Shown: piece by piece, positions 7,692 through 16,273 of the stretch | How the letters are laid out: each line of letters starts with the position of its first letter | Position numbering within the stretch: position 1 is the first letter of the stretch | NCBI GenBank assembly: GCA_036156195.1 | Contig: JAYZUZ010000012.1 | Coordinates: forward strand, 1 to 64,000 | Length of the DNA stretch: 64,000 nucleotides | Source of the DNA: Abyssibacter sp036156195 | Lineage (GTDB): Bacteria; Pseudomonadota; Gammaproteobacteria; Nevskiales; OUC007 | Direction: 5' to 3' | Position numbers and translations under genes: made by a program | The notes under the pieces: model-generated | Seen by the model: only the letters and a program-made list of their open reading frames with translations | The model's database searches: none | Told to the model about the DNA's origin: nothing

Positions 7692-9140
7692 GTGGACACC
7701 GTCCTGATTCATCGCGCCCGCCAATGGCGCGCGCTTCCCGCCGTTGTGGCAGCGGTACTGTGGCTGGTGGTGTCGCTCCAGGCGGCGGTTTGGGGTGCAG
7801 TGCTGTTGGTGCCCGTGGCGTTGCTGCTGGTGACCGGAGCCACCAGCGCCTGGCTGCATGCGGGGGATAGCCGCCCACACCAACTCATGGCTGTGGGCGC
7901 CGTGCTGGGTTTGCTGCTGCTGCCGTTAGTCGGCTGGTCGGCGGGTTGGTCAGCGTGGCTGCTGGCCGCGCTTGCGGTGGGTGTGTTGCTGTCATCGGGC
8001 TGGCTGGCCACCATCGAGCAACTGCGACCGCCTGGCGTGCCCAATCCGCCCGCCAGCGTGCTGCTCGCAGCAAAAGTGGCGGCAGACAATGCTCTGCTCG
8101 GCTATTTCGTTGCGACCGCGCAAATCCCCGGGCCGGGCAATGCGCATCGGATCGCCCGCGAAATGATAGATGCCGATGCCCTGATGCAGTCTCGTGGCTG
8201 GACGACCAACCCTGCACAGTTTCATCGGCCACCACCCTTGCCGGCGGATGTCAGTCCGCGCTCACGCGAGGTGTTGGGTCGATCGTTTGTGCATCTGCGC
8301 TGGACCAGCGGATTCGAGCCGCATCCCGAGCTGCCTGCTGCGGCCCGGTATAAGGCGCATTCGGGGCCACGCCATATGCATGCCTGGATGCTACGGCACG
8401 ACGATGGCCCAAGGCCCTGGCTGATCGCAATCCACGGTTATCGCATGGGCGTGCCGGCCATTGACTTGTCATTGTTCTCTCCCGAGTGGCTGCATGAACG
8501 CCTGGGTCTCAATCTGTTGCTGCCGGTTCTGCCATTGCATGGTCCACGGCGCATCGGCCGGCGTAGTGGGGATGGGTACCTGGGCGGAGAATTTCTCGAT
8601 CTGGTGCATGCGCAGACGCAGGCGCTGCACGATCTCAGAGCCTCCGTGCATTGGCTAAAGCAGGTTCAACAGGCGGAGCAGATCGGGGTGCTGGGCTACA
8701 GCTTGGGTGGATATAACGCTTCGCTTCTTGCAACGTATGAGGCCGAACTGGACTGTGTGATTGCCGGTATACCGCTGGCCGACGCTGCCGATGTGTTGTG
8801 GCGACATTTCCCGGTCCTGCCCCGTCGCTCGATCGAGGCTTTGGGCGTTAGCGAAGCCATGATGCGACGGGTCATGCATCCCTTGTCGCCGCTGGCACGC
8901 CCGGCCATGGTGCGGTCGGATCGCTGTGCTGTCTTCGGTGCCCTGGCGGATCAGTTGGTGCCGCCTGCCCAGGTGCAACGACTGGCTGCACACTGGGGCC
9001 TGGGTTCGCCAACGTGGTACGCGGGCTCGCATCTGAGCGTCCGTCGTGAGGCGCTGGCGCGGTATGCAGTCGAACGTGCGCTGCTGACGGCGGGGATGAT
9101 TGATCGGGAAGACACCGCGCCCCGGCCGCTGATCGGATAG
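7692..9140 (+). CDS. Membrane-anchored alpha/beta hydrolase
   Basis: 482 residues in two parts: about four hydrophobic helices in the first ~105 residues, then a cytoplasmic or periplasmic alpha/beta hydrolase domain. The nucleophile elbow is GYSLGGYNAS and the oxyanion region AIHGYRMG; acid and base candidates lie in FGALADQLVPP and GSHLSV. The layout resembles the poorly characterised Abhydrolase_18/ABHD18-like proteins, though I am unsure of that assignment. The start is GTG 7692; no in-frame ATG near it retains the first helix. It directly precedes the FabH-like synthase gene (28-base gap), suggesting a role with acyl chains or membrane lipids. Confidence 0.7.
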   Translation: MDTVLIHRARQWRALPAVVAAVLWLVVSLQAAVWGAVLLVPVALLLVTGATSAWLHAGDSRPHQLMAVGAVLGLLLLPLVGWSAGWSAWLLAALAVGVLLSSGWLATIEQLRPPGVPNPPASVLLAAKVAADNALLGYFVATAQIPGPGNAHRIAREMIDADALMQSRGWTTNPAQFHRPPPLPADVSPRSREVLGRSFVHLRWTSGFEPHPELPAAARYKAHSGPRHMHAWMLRHDDGPRPWLIAIHGYRMGVPAIDLSLFSPEWLHERLGLNLLLPVLPLHGPRRIGRRSGDGYLGGEFLDLVHAQTQALHDLRASVHWLKQVQQAEQIGVLGYSLGGYNASLLATYEAELDCVIAGIPLADAADVLWRHFPVLPRRSIEALGVSEAMMRRVMHPLSPLARPAMVRSDRCAVFGALADQLVPPAQVQRLAAHWGLGSPTWYAGSHLSVRREALARYAVERALLTAGMIDREDTAPRPLIG

Positions 9141-9168
9141 AATTCCGCGAAACTCGTCGGGACCCGAG

Positions 9169-10287
9169 ATGACTCGAATCGTGATTTCCGGGACGGGGCT
9201 GTACACCCCGCCTGAGTCGATTAGCAACGAAGAGCTGGTCGAATGCTTTAACACCTGGGCCACGCGCTACAACACCGAACACGCTGCGGCGATAGCCGAG
9301 GGTACGGTGGAGCCAAAGCCGCTCTCCAACGCTGAATTCATCGTCAAGGCCTCCGGCATCCGCAGCCGGCATGTGCTGGACAAGCAGGGCATTCTTGATC
9401 CGGAGATCATGCGCCCACAGTTGCCGACACGGGCCAACGACGAACCCTCGCAGATGTGCGAGATGGCGCTGACAGCCGCGCGCGAAGCCCTGGCAGAAGC
9501 CGGTCGCGAGCCCGGCGACGTGGACTCCGTGCTCTGCGCCGCGTCCAACATGCAGCGTTCCTATCCCGCGGTTGCGGTTGAGATCCAGCATTACCTGGGC
9601 TGTGGCGGCTACGCCTACGATATGAATGTGGCCTGTGCGTCCGCGACATTCGGCATCCAGGCGGCCGTTGATGCACTGAGCGCTGGTCATGCGCGCTGTG
9701 TACTGATGGTCAACCCCGAGATTTGTTCCGGGCATCTGAATTTCAGGGACCGGGACAGCCATTTCATCTTTGGTGATGCCTGCACGGCGGTGGTGCTGGA
9801 GCGCGCAGAGGATGCGCAAGCCGGCGGCTTTGAGGTCATCGGAACCCGGCTCAAGACTCACTTCTCCAGCAACATCCGGAATAACGCCGGCTTTCTGAAT
9901 CGCGCGGAGGTCAGCCCACGGTCGCAGGACGACCGCCTGTTCATCCAGGAAGGGCGTCGCGTGTTCAAGGACGTGGTGCCGATGGTCGTCGAACTGATCA
10001 GCTCGCATTTGCGGGATCATGATCTTGCGCCGACTGAAGTGCGTCGATTCTGGCTGCACCAGGCCAATCTCAATATGAACCAGTTGATCAGCAAGCGCCT
10101 GCTGGGACGTGAACCCTCGGAGCAGGAAGCGCCCGTGGTGCTGGATGAATACGCCAACACCAGTTCAGCCGGTTCCGTCATCGCATTGCACAAGCACAAG
10201 TCCGGGCTGGCGACGGACGACATCACGGTGCTTTGCGCCTTTGGCGCCGGCTATTCCGCCGGCTCCGTCATTCTGCGTCAGCGATAG
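9169..10287 (+). CDS. Beta-ketoacyl-ACP synthase III-like enzyme (FabH-like)
   Basis: Thiolase-fold condensing enzyme, 372 residues, longer than canonical FabH (about 317). The catalytic triad is visible: Cys156 in NVACASATF, His297 in WLHQANLN and Asn330 in EYANTSSAG. The extra length lies mainly in an N-terminal insertion with an alanine-rich helix. It resembles the Pseudomonas PA3286-type branch, which loads medium-chain acyl-CoA from beta-oxidation into fatty acid synthesis, but the acyl specificity here is inference. The upstream hydrolase gene, on the same strand, fits an acyl-recycling role. Confidence 0.85.
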   Translation: MTRIVISGTGLYTPPESISNEELVECFNTWATRYNTEHAAAIAEGTVEPKPLSNAEFIVKASGIRSRHVLDKQGILDPEIMRPQLPTRANDEPSQMCEMALTAAREALAEAGREPGDVDSVLCAASNMQRSYPAVAVEIQHYLGCGGYAYDMNVACASATFGIQAAVDALSAGHARCVLMVNPEICSGHLNFRDRDSHFIFGDACTAVVLERAEDAQAGGFEVIGTRLKTHFSSNIRNNAGFLNRAEVSPRSQDDRLFIQEGRRVFKDVVPMVVELISSHLRDHDLAPTEVRRFWLHQANLNMNQLISKRLLGREPSEQEAPVVLDEYANTSSAGSVIALHKHKSGLATDDITVLCAFGAGYSAGSVILRQR

Positions 10288-10343
10288 CCTCGACGCGATC
10301 GGCCCGTCCGGATCAGGGCGGGCCAACGACCCACTGATTCCCC

Positions 10344-12956
10344 ATGCGAAATACCTCGACGCAAGTCAAATACCTCCGCGACTACCAGGCGCCCCGGTTT
10401 CTGGTTGACCGCACCGAACTGCATTTCGATATCCGTGATGGCGAGACGCTGGTGACTGCAACGCTGCAGCTGGCGCGTGCCACGCCCGGCAGCCAGGATG
10501 CGTTGTCCCTTGATGGGGATGACCTCACGTTGTTGTCCGTGGTCGTCGATGGCCAGCCCTGGAGCGATCACCAGGTCGGCGAGGGTGTGTTGCTCGTCAA
10601 TGGCCTGCCAGACCGCTGTACGCTGTCAACCCAGGTGCGCATTCATCCTGAGCAGAACACCGCCCTGGAAGGGCTTTATGCCTGCGGGCCTTATCTCGTC
10701 ACCCAATGCGAGGCCACGGGCTTTCGCCGCATCACCTACTTCCCGGATCGCCCCGATGTGCTTTCCCGCTATCGGGTCAGCATCGAGGCGGATGCAGCAC
10801 GCTACCCCACGCTGTTGTCGAACGGGAACTGCATCGAGACGCGTGAGCTGGCTGGCGGCCGACATCTGGCTGTGTGGGACGATCCGCACCCCAAACCGTC
10901 TTACCTGTTCGCACTTGTGGCCGGTTCCTTTGAGCAGCTGGCGGGCGAGTACACAACAACCTCGGGTCGCCGGGTATCGCTGGAACTCTATGCGGACAAG
11001 GGCCAGGGCAAGCGACTGGGGTTTGCGCTCGAATCGCTGATCGAGTCGATGCGCTGGGATGAGGTCCACTACGGCCGTGAGTACGACCTGGATCGCTATC
11101 TCATCGTCGCGGCGGGCGCATTCAACATGGGGGCCATGGAGAACAAGGGGCTCAACATCTTCAACACGAGCTGCCTGCTCGCGGACCCGGACACGGCCAC
11201 TGACGCCGGCTATCGTGTCGTGCGTGACGTCATCGCGCATGAGTACTTCCACAACTGGACGGGGAACCGGATCACCTGTCGTGACTGGTTCCAGCTCAGC
11301 CTTAAGGAAGGGCTGACTGTGTTCCGCGAGCAGCAGTTCTCGGAGACGGTGAACGACCCGGCGGTGGCGCGTGTTGAACAAGTACGCGGACTGCGCGCTT
11401 TCCAGTTTCCTGAAGATGCCGGGCCGATGGCGCATCCCGTGCGTCCCGAATCCTATGTCGAGATGAACAATTTCTACACGGCCACGGTGTACGAAAAGGG
11501 TTCGGAAGTGATTCGTATGATGCGCACCCTGGTGGGCGAGGCAGGGTTCCGACGCGGCATGGATGTGTACTTCGAGCGGCATGACGGTCAGGCCGTGACC
11601 ATCGAGGATTTCGTCGCCGCAATCGAAGCGGGTAGTGGAGTCGATTTGTCGGCATTCCGCATCTGGTATGCCCAGGCGGGGACGCCGCGTGTTCAGGTCA
11701 GGGACCAGTGGGACGCTGCCACCGGAACCTACCAGCTAAGGCTTTCACAGCAGCTCGCACCGACCCGTGGGCAACCGGACAAGCAGCCGGCGCCAATCCC
11801 GCTGAGCGTGGCCTTGTTCAACCGTGATGGCCAGCGTCTATCACAGGCCGCTGAAACAACACTGCAACAGACTCAGGAGGGCGTGCTTGTCTTGGATGCT
11901 CCAACGGCAGATGTTCAGTGGGCAGGGCTAAGCGAGCGCCCGATTCTCTCCATGCTCCGGGGTTTCTCGGCGCCCGTGCGCTTGCACTTCGAGCAGCCGG
12001 ACGCAGATTTGTCGCTGTTGATGCGCGCCGAGGATGACGCCTTTGCCCGCTGGGAAGCCGGGCAGCGGCTGGTTCACGCGGCCTTCGCCGATTTCCTGGC
12101 CGGCGACGATGCGCGTGGCAAGGCGCGGCTTTCGGCCTTCTGCCAAGCAGTGGCCGCGACCGATCCGGAGGCGCCGATCGTGGGCGAGTGGCTGGACCTG
12201 CCCAGCACGGTGGAGTTCACCGATGGGCTGGAGCGAGTCGACGTGGATGCCGTCCTTGTGGCGGATGGCTGCGTACGTCGCGCCGTGGCAGAGGGGTTGC
12301 GTGAGCAACTCCATGCTTGGTATCTCGCTGCCGAAACCGAACAGCCCTACCGGTTCGACGCGGATCAGGCGCATCGGCGTCGCCGGCGCACAGCCTGCCT
12401 TCAGCTTCTGGCCCGTGTCGACGCCGATTTGGCGGTGGACCTGGCCAGTACGCTGTTGTCCTCGGCTGACAATCTGACGGATCGTCTGGCGGCATTGGCG
12501 GCCGTGAATGATCTGGACCGGTCCGAACGTGGCGAATTGTTTGATGCCTTTGCCCAGCGGTGGGGTGACGAAGCCCTGGCCATGGACAAGTGGTACCAGT
12601 TGCAGGCGGTGTCTGCTGTTCAGGGCATGCCGGCCGGCATTGCTGAATTGGCCATGCGTGCGGATTATGATCGCGGTGTGCCGAACCGCGTTCGTGCGCT
12701 GTTTGGTGCGTTTGGACAGCGTCATTTCGCCGGGCTGCACGCCGCCAGCGGCGAGGGCTATCGCCTGTTGGCCGACGAGGTGCTCACCATGGACAGTCTG
12801 AATCCGCAGGTTGCCTCGCGACTGGTTCGTCCGCTGACACAGCTGGCCCGGATTGACGGTGAGCGCGCGGAGTGGATGCGAAACGCATTGGAACGTATTG
12901 CGGCGAAGCAGGATCTGTCGGCGGATGTGAGGGAAATCGTATCGGCGGCGCTCTGA
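10344..12956 (+). CDS. pepN: Aminopeptidase N
   Basis: M1-family zinc aminopeptidase that removes N-terminal residues from peptides in the cytoplasm. The 870 residues match E. coli PepN (870). The substrate-anchoring GAMENKGLN is followed by HEYFH at 299-303 and Glu322 in LSLKEGLT, the complete HExxHx18E zinc site. The C-terminal helical domain characteristic of bacterial PepN is present. The gene stands alone between the FabH-like gene (56-base gap) and the phosphate regulon. Confidence 0.97.
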   Translation: MRNTSTQVKYLRDYQAPRFLVDRTELHFDIRDGETLVTATLQLARATPGSQDALSLDGDDLTLLSVVVDGQPWSDHQVGEGVLLVNGLPDRCTLSTQVRIHPEQNTALEGLYACGPYLVTQCEATGFRRITYFPDRPDVLSRYRVSIEADAARYPTLLSNGNCIETRELAGGRHLAVWDDPHPKPSYLFALVAGSFEQLAGEYTTTSGRRVSLELYADKGQGKRLGFALESLIESMRWDEVHYGREYDLDRYLIVAAGAFNMGAMENKGLNIFNTSCLLADPDTATDAGYRVVRDVIAHEYFHNWTGNRITCRDWFQLSLKEGLTVFREQQFSETVNDPAVARVEQVRGLRAFQFPEDAGPMAHPVRPESYVEMNNFYTATVYEKGSEVIRMMRTLVGEAGFRRGMDVYFERHDGQAVTIEDFVAAIEAGSGVDLSAFRIWYAQAGTPRVQVRDQWDAATGTYQLRLSQQLAPTRGQPDKQPAPIPLSVALFNRDGQRLSQAAETTLQQTQEGVLVLDAPTADVQWAGLSERPILSMLRGFSAPVRLHFEQPDADLSLLMRAEDDAFARWEAGQRLVHAAFADFLAGDDARGKARLSAFCQAVAATDPEAPIVGEWLDLPSTVEFTDGLERVDVDAVLVADGCVRRAVAEGLREQLHAWYLAAETEQPYRFDADQAHRRRRRTACLQLLARVDADLAVDLASTLLSSADNLTDRLAALAAVNDLDRSERGELFDAFAQRWGDEALAMDKWYQLQAVSAVQGMPAGIAELAMRADYDRGVPNRVRALFGAFGQRHFAGLHAASGEGYRLLADEVLTMDSLNPQVASRLVRPLTQLARIDGERAEWMRNALERIAAKQDLSADVREIVSAAL

Positions 12957-13012
12957 GCCAGTCAGCGTCAGTGGCCTGCCGGTTTTCTGTGGAATGGCGC
13001 GGGATCATGAGA

Positions 13013-13041
13013 CTGTCACAGTTTCGTCATCTCATCGCCAT
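13013..13041 (+). promoter_or_regulatory. PHO box upstream of phoB
   Basis: CTGTCAC-AGTT-TCGTCAT is the two-heptamer, four-base-spacer PhoB site, followed after four more bases by a third, weaker heptamer TCGCCAT, keeping the 11-base period. It lies 70-98 bases before the phoB ATG, fitting autoregulation of phoBR by PhoB. Confidence 0.8.
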
Positions 13042-13110
13042 AGGGTTTCCGCGCCGTGAGCGCGGGGGAGTGCGTGATCGGTGACCACCCGTTCAGCAAA
13101 AGCGCCACTC

Positions 13111-13803
13111 ATGCAAGGCAAGCATATTCTCGTCGTCGAAGACGAAGCCCCGATTCGGGACATGGTCCGATTTGCGCTGGAGCGCAAGGGACTCACGGTG
13201 ACTGAGGCCGCCGATGTGCAGGATGCACGCTTGGCCATCGCCAGCAAGCGACCGGATCTGATGCTGCTCGACTGGATGCTGCCAGGCGTGTCCGGGATCG
13301 AGTTTGCCAGGGAGATTCGCGCGGACAGCAATCTGCGTGACATGCCCATCATCATGCTCACCGCCCGTGCCGAGGAAGAGGACAAGGTCCGTGGCCTGAA
13401 TACGGGCAGTGATGACTACATGGCCAAGCCGTTCTCGACCTCGGAGCTGCTGGCGCGCATCCAGGCTGTGCTGCGTCGGGCGTTGCCGGGTGGCGTGGAT
13501 GAGCGCATCGAAGTTCAGGGTCTGGAGGTCGACACCGCAAGCCAGCGTGTGACCGCCAACGGCGAGGCGGTCAAGCTTGGCCCGACGGAGTACCGTCTGC
13601 TCAATTTCTTTGTCAGCAACCCGGAACGGGTCTACACGCGTGAGCAGGTTCTTGATCGCGTCTGGGGGCAGAACGTCTACGTCGAGGAACGAACGGTCGA
13701 TGTGCATATCCGACGCCTGCGTAAAGCGCTGACCCCCTTCGGCTATGCCGATTACATTCAGACGGTCCGCGGGACCGGCTACCGCTTCTCGACCAAGGTG
13801 TGA
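13111..13803 (+). CDS. phoB: Phosphate regulon response regulator PhoB
   Basis: OmpR-type response regulator activating phosphate-starvation genes. Starting at ATG 13111 gives 230 residues (MQGKHILVVEDEAPIRD), matching the family's ~229; a GTG at 13081 would add ten unconserved residues. The receiver domain has the acidic pair in VEDE, the phosphorylated Asp in LMLLDWMLPG and the conserved Lys in MAKPF. The C-terminal winged helix carries LGPTEYRLLNFF and the recognition-helix region VDVHIRRLRKAL. It overlaps phoR by four bases (GTGA). A PHO box lies upstream. Confidence 0.97.
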   Translation: MQGKHILVVEDEAPIRDMVRFALERKGLTVTEAADVQDARLAIASKRPDLMLLDWMLPGVSGIEFAREIRADSNLRDMPIIMLTARAEEEDKVRGLNTGSDDYMAKPFSTSELLARIQAVLRRALPGGVDERIEVQGLEVDTASQRVTANGEAVKLGPTEYRLLNFFVSNPERVYTREQVLDRVWGQNVYVEERTVDVHIRRLRKALTPFGYADYIQTVRGTGYRFSTKV

Positions 13804-15104
13804 CCGTCGAGCTCGCATGGCAGGGTGAACTGCGACGCATTGGCCTATGGGCAATGCTTGGTTTGCTCGTGGGTGTGTGGGTCGACTCGCTGGCCTGGGG
13901 GCTGTGTGCGGCGACAGTGCCTTATGCGTTCTGGCACACCGTCCAGGCGTACCGGTTAACCAAGTGGCTGTCTGGCGGGCGGTTGAGCGAGATTCCTGAG
14001 GCCACAGGACTCTGGGGGTCGATCTTCGAAGGCATCTACAGCCTCAAACGGCGGAATCGCAAACGTAAGCGTCGTCTGGCGGCCATCGTCTCCGAATTTC
14101 AGGCATCTACTGCAGCACTGCCGGATGCCGCCGTGGTGATCAACCGGGACGAAGAGATCGTCTGGTTCAATCAGGCGGCGAGCCGCTTACTTGGATTTGG
14201 TACCCAGCGGGATGTGGGTCAGCGCATCGGATTCCTGCTACGCAGCCCGGATTTCAACCGCTACATCGAGTCCGGCGACTACGAGAGCGGTGTGGAGATT
14301 GCCGCACCCAACAACGAAGATGTCACGCTGAATATCCGCTTGGTTCCCTATGGCAATCAGCAACGTCTGCTGATTGCTCGGGATGTCTCCCATTTGCATC
14401 GCTTGGAACAGACTCGCCGCGATTTTGTGGCCAATGCCTCTCATGAGCTGCGGACCCCGCTGACGGTCTTGTCAGGTTACCTGGACATGATGGAGCAGGA
14501 GGGCGATAGCGAGCTTGATGGCTGGCGCACGCCGATTCTCGAAATGCGCAACCAGGCGCATCGCATGCAGCGCATCATTACGGATTTGCTCAAGCTGGCG
14601 CGACTGGAAACCAACACCTTGGATGTTGGTCTGGAGCCGGTGGACATCGCCGATGTCGTGCGTGAACTCGAAGACGAGGCCCGTGAATTGTCGCAGGGGC
14701 GCCATACACTGGAATTCTCTGCGCAGCCGCAGGTTTTTGTGACCGGTCGTCGCAGCGAGCTCTACAGTTGTCTGTCCAATCTGGTCTTCAATGCATTGCA
14801 GTACACCCCGGAAGGTGGCTCGATCTCGGTGCGTTGGTGGCGGGATGAACGGGGTGCCCATTTCAGTGTCAGAGACACCGGCATCGGCGTGTCGAGCCGG
14901 GATCTGCCTCGCCTGACCGAGCGTTTTTATCGCGTCGATGTGGCCCGCTCGCGCGAAACCGGTGGTACCGGGTTGGGGCTGGCCATTGTCAAACATGCAC
15001 TGGAACGACATCAGGGCGAGCTCGAAATCGAGAGTGAGGAAGGAAAGGGCAGCTGCTTCACCTGTCATTTCCCGCTTGAGCGCCTGCAGGAGCAGGCCGC
15101 CTGA
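13800..15104 (+). CDS. phoR: Phosphate regulon sensor kinase PhoR
   Basis: Membrane histidine kinase that phosphorylates or dephosphorylates PhoB according to the state of PstSCAB-PhoU. The 434 residues show two N-terminal hydrophobic helices with almost no periplasmic loop, a basic linker (KRRNRKRKRR), a PAS domain at about 100-195 and the HisKA box FVANASHELRTPLTVL with His215. The ATPase domain has the N box (NLVFNALQYTPEGG), G1 box (DTGIGV) and G2 box (GGTGLGLAI). The start is GTG 13800 inside the phoB stop. The stop is immediately followed by the pstS PHO box. Confidence 0.96.
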   Translation: MTVELAWQGELRRIGLWAMLGLLVGVWVDSLAWGLCAATVPYAFWHTVQAYRLTKWLSGGRLSEIPEATGLWGSIFEGIYSLKRRNRKRKRRLAAIVSEFQASTAALPDAAVVINRDEEIVWFNQAASRLLGFGTQRDVGQRIGFLLRSPDFNRYIESGDYESGVEIAAPNNEDVTLNIRLVPYGNQQRLLIARDVSHLHRLEQTRRDFVANASHELRTPLTVLSGYLDMMEQEGDSELDGWRTPILEMRNQAHRMQRIITDLLKLARLETNTLDVGLEPVDIADVVRELEDEARELSQGRHTLEFSAQPQVFVTGRRSELYSCLSNLVFNALQYTPEGGSISVRWWRDERGAHFSVRDTGIGVSSRDLPRLTERFYRVDVARSRETGGTGLGLAIVKHALERHQGELEIESEEGKGSCFTCHFPLERLQEQAA

Positions 15105-15144
15105 CTGTCACAAAACTGTCACAAAGGCTTCATAGCCTTCACAC
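15105..15144 (+). promoter_or_regulatory. PHO box array upstream of pstS
   Basis: Two perfect CTGTCAC heptamers (15105-15111, 15116-15122) separated by AAAA, then two weaker heptamers GCTTCAT (15127-15133) and TTCACAC (15138-15144) on the same 11-base period. The array starts on the base after the phoR stop and lies ~55 bases before the pstS ATG. This is the strongest PHO box in the window, as expected for the highly induced binding-protein gene. Confidence 0.9.
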
Positions 15145-15198
15145 GCCTCGCGCCTAGCCTTTCGGGCTGGAACACGCATCAACCCTTAGGAAAATCCC

Positions 15199-16164
15199 AT
15201 GAAATTCAGACATTGCCTGGTCGCCCTGAGCGCGGCCGTCGCACTGCCGCTCTCCGCCCAGGCGGCCGGCGTGGACGACGATCTCCCCACTTACCAGAAG
15301 GCGCAGGGTGTTGCCGGCAACCTGTCCAGCGTGGGTTCGGACACGCTCGCCAACCTGATGACGCTGTGGACCGAAGAGTTCAAGCGGCTGTACCCGAATG
15401 TAAACATCCAGGTGCAGGCTGCCGGTTCTTCCACGGCGCCGCCGGCCCTGACCGAGGGAACCTCTAATCTTGGTCCGATGAGCCGCCGCATGAAGGACGG
15501 CGAGATCGAAGCGTTCGAGCGCAAGTTCGGCTACAAGCCCACGCCGGTTGGTGTAGCGATCGATGCGCTGGCCGTGTTCGTGAACAAGGACAACCCGATT
15601 GAGGGCATGTCGTTGCAGCAGGTCGATGCCGTCTTCTCCTCGACCCTGAAGTGCGGGGCGGATACCGCTGCCGATCGCTGGGGCCAGCTGGGTTTGACCG
15701 GAGCCTGGACCGAACGTCCGATCCAGCTCTACGGCCGCAACTCGGTCTCGGGCACCTACGGCTATTTCAAGAAGGTTGCGCTGTGTAAGGGTGATTACCG
15801 CAATAACGTCAACGAGCAGCCGGGTTCGGCCTCTGTGGTGCAGTCGGTGGCGACTGGCCTGAATGCCATCGGCTATTCGGGAACTGGCTACGTGACCTCG
15901 GGTGTCCGCGCGCTGCCCTTGTCCAAGAAGGCGGGGGGCAAGCTCTACGCACCGACGCCGGAAAACGCGATTTCGGGCAAGTATCCGCTGGCGCGTGTGC
16001 TGTATGTGTACGTGAACAAGCACCCGAACAAGCCGATGTCTCCGCTGGAAGTTGAGTTCCTGTCCATGGTCCTATCCAAGGTCGGGCAGGAAGTTGTCGT
16101 GAAGGACGGGTATATTCCGCTGCCTGCGGCCCAGGCTGCGAAGGAACTGGCCAAGGTCAAGTAA
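15199..16164 (+). CDS. pstS: Periplasmic phosphate-binding protein PstS
   Basis: Captures phosphate in the periplasm for the PstCAB transporter. The 321 residues start with a Sec signal peptide (basic MKFRH, hydrophobic core, AQA before the likely cleavage after residue 22). The mature part has the PstS landmarks: VGSDTLANLMTLW, AAGSSTAPPALTEG, LGPMSRRM and the second-domain YGRNSVSGTYGYF. The Gly-Ser-Asp-Thr first motif is the version common in marine and pseudomonad PstS proteins rather than the E. coli form. AGGAAAA before the ATG is a good ribosome-binding site. A terminator follows. Confidence 0.95.
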   Translation: MKFRHCLVALSAAVALPLSAQAAGVDDDLPTYQKAQGVAGNLSSVGSDTLANLMTLWTEEFKRLYPNVNIQVQAAGSSTAPPALTEGTSNLGPMSRRMKDGEIEAFERKFGYKPTPVGVAIDALAVFVNKDNPIEGMSLQQVDAVFSSTLKCGADTAADRWGQLGLTGAWTERPIQLYGRNSVSGTYGYFKKVALCKGDYRNNVNEQPGSASVVQSVATGLNAIGYSGTGYVTSGVRALPLSKKAGGKLYAPTPENAISGKYPLARVLYVYVNKHPNKPMSPLEVEFLSMVLSKVGQEVVVKDGYIPLPAAQAAKELAKVK

Positions 16165-16193
16165 GACTGGCCAGCAAGTTCGTGCGAGACCTG

Positions 16194-16228
16194 GCGGGAG
16201 GCTCTAATGGGGTCTCCCGCTTTCTTTT
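16194..16228 (+). terminator. Rho-independent terminator after pstS
   Basis: A seven-base stem GCGGGAG/CTCCCGC (16194-16200, 16214-16220) followed by TTTCTTTT. It sits 30 bases after the pstS stop and should reduce transcription into the porin and pstCAB, a common way to make more PstS than permease. Confidence 0.8.
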
Positions 16229-16273
16229 GACAGTGGAGCCGCGGGTTCCGACAAGACATTGGGAGTTTGGGAA

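Noticed and set aside
8872..10059. 395-residue open frame antisense to the FabH-like gene
   Set aside because: The sense frame has an intact catalytic triad; the antisense product resembles no known protein.
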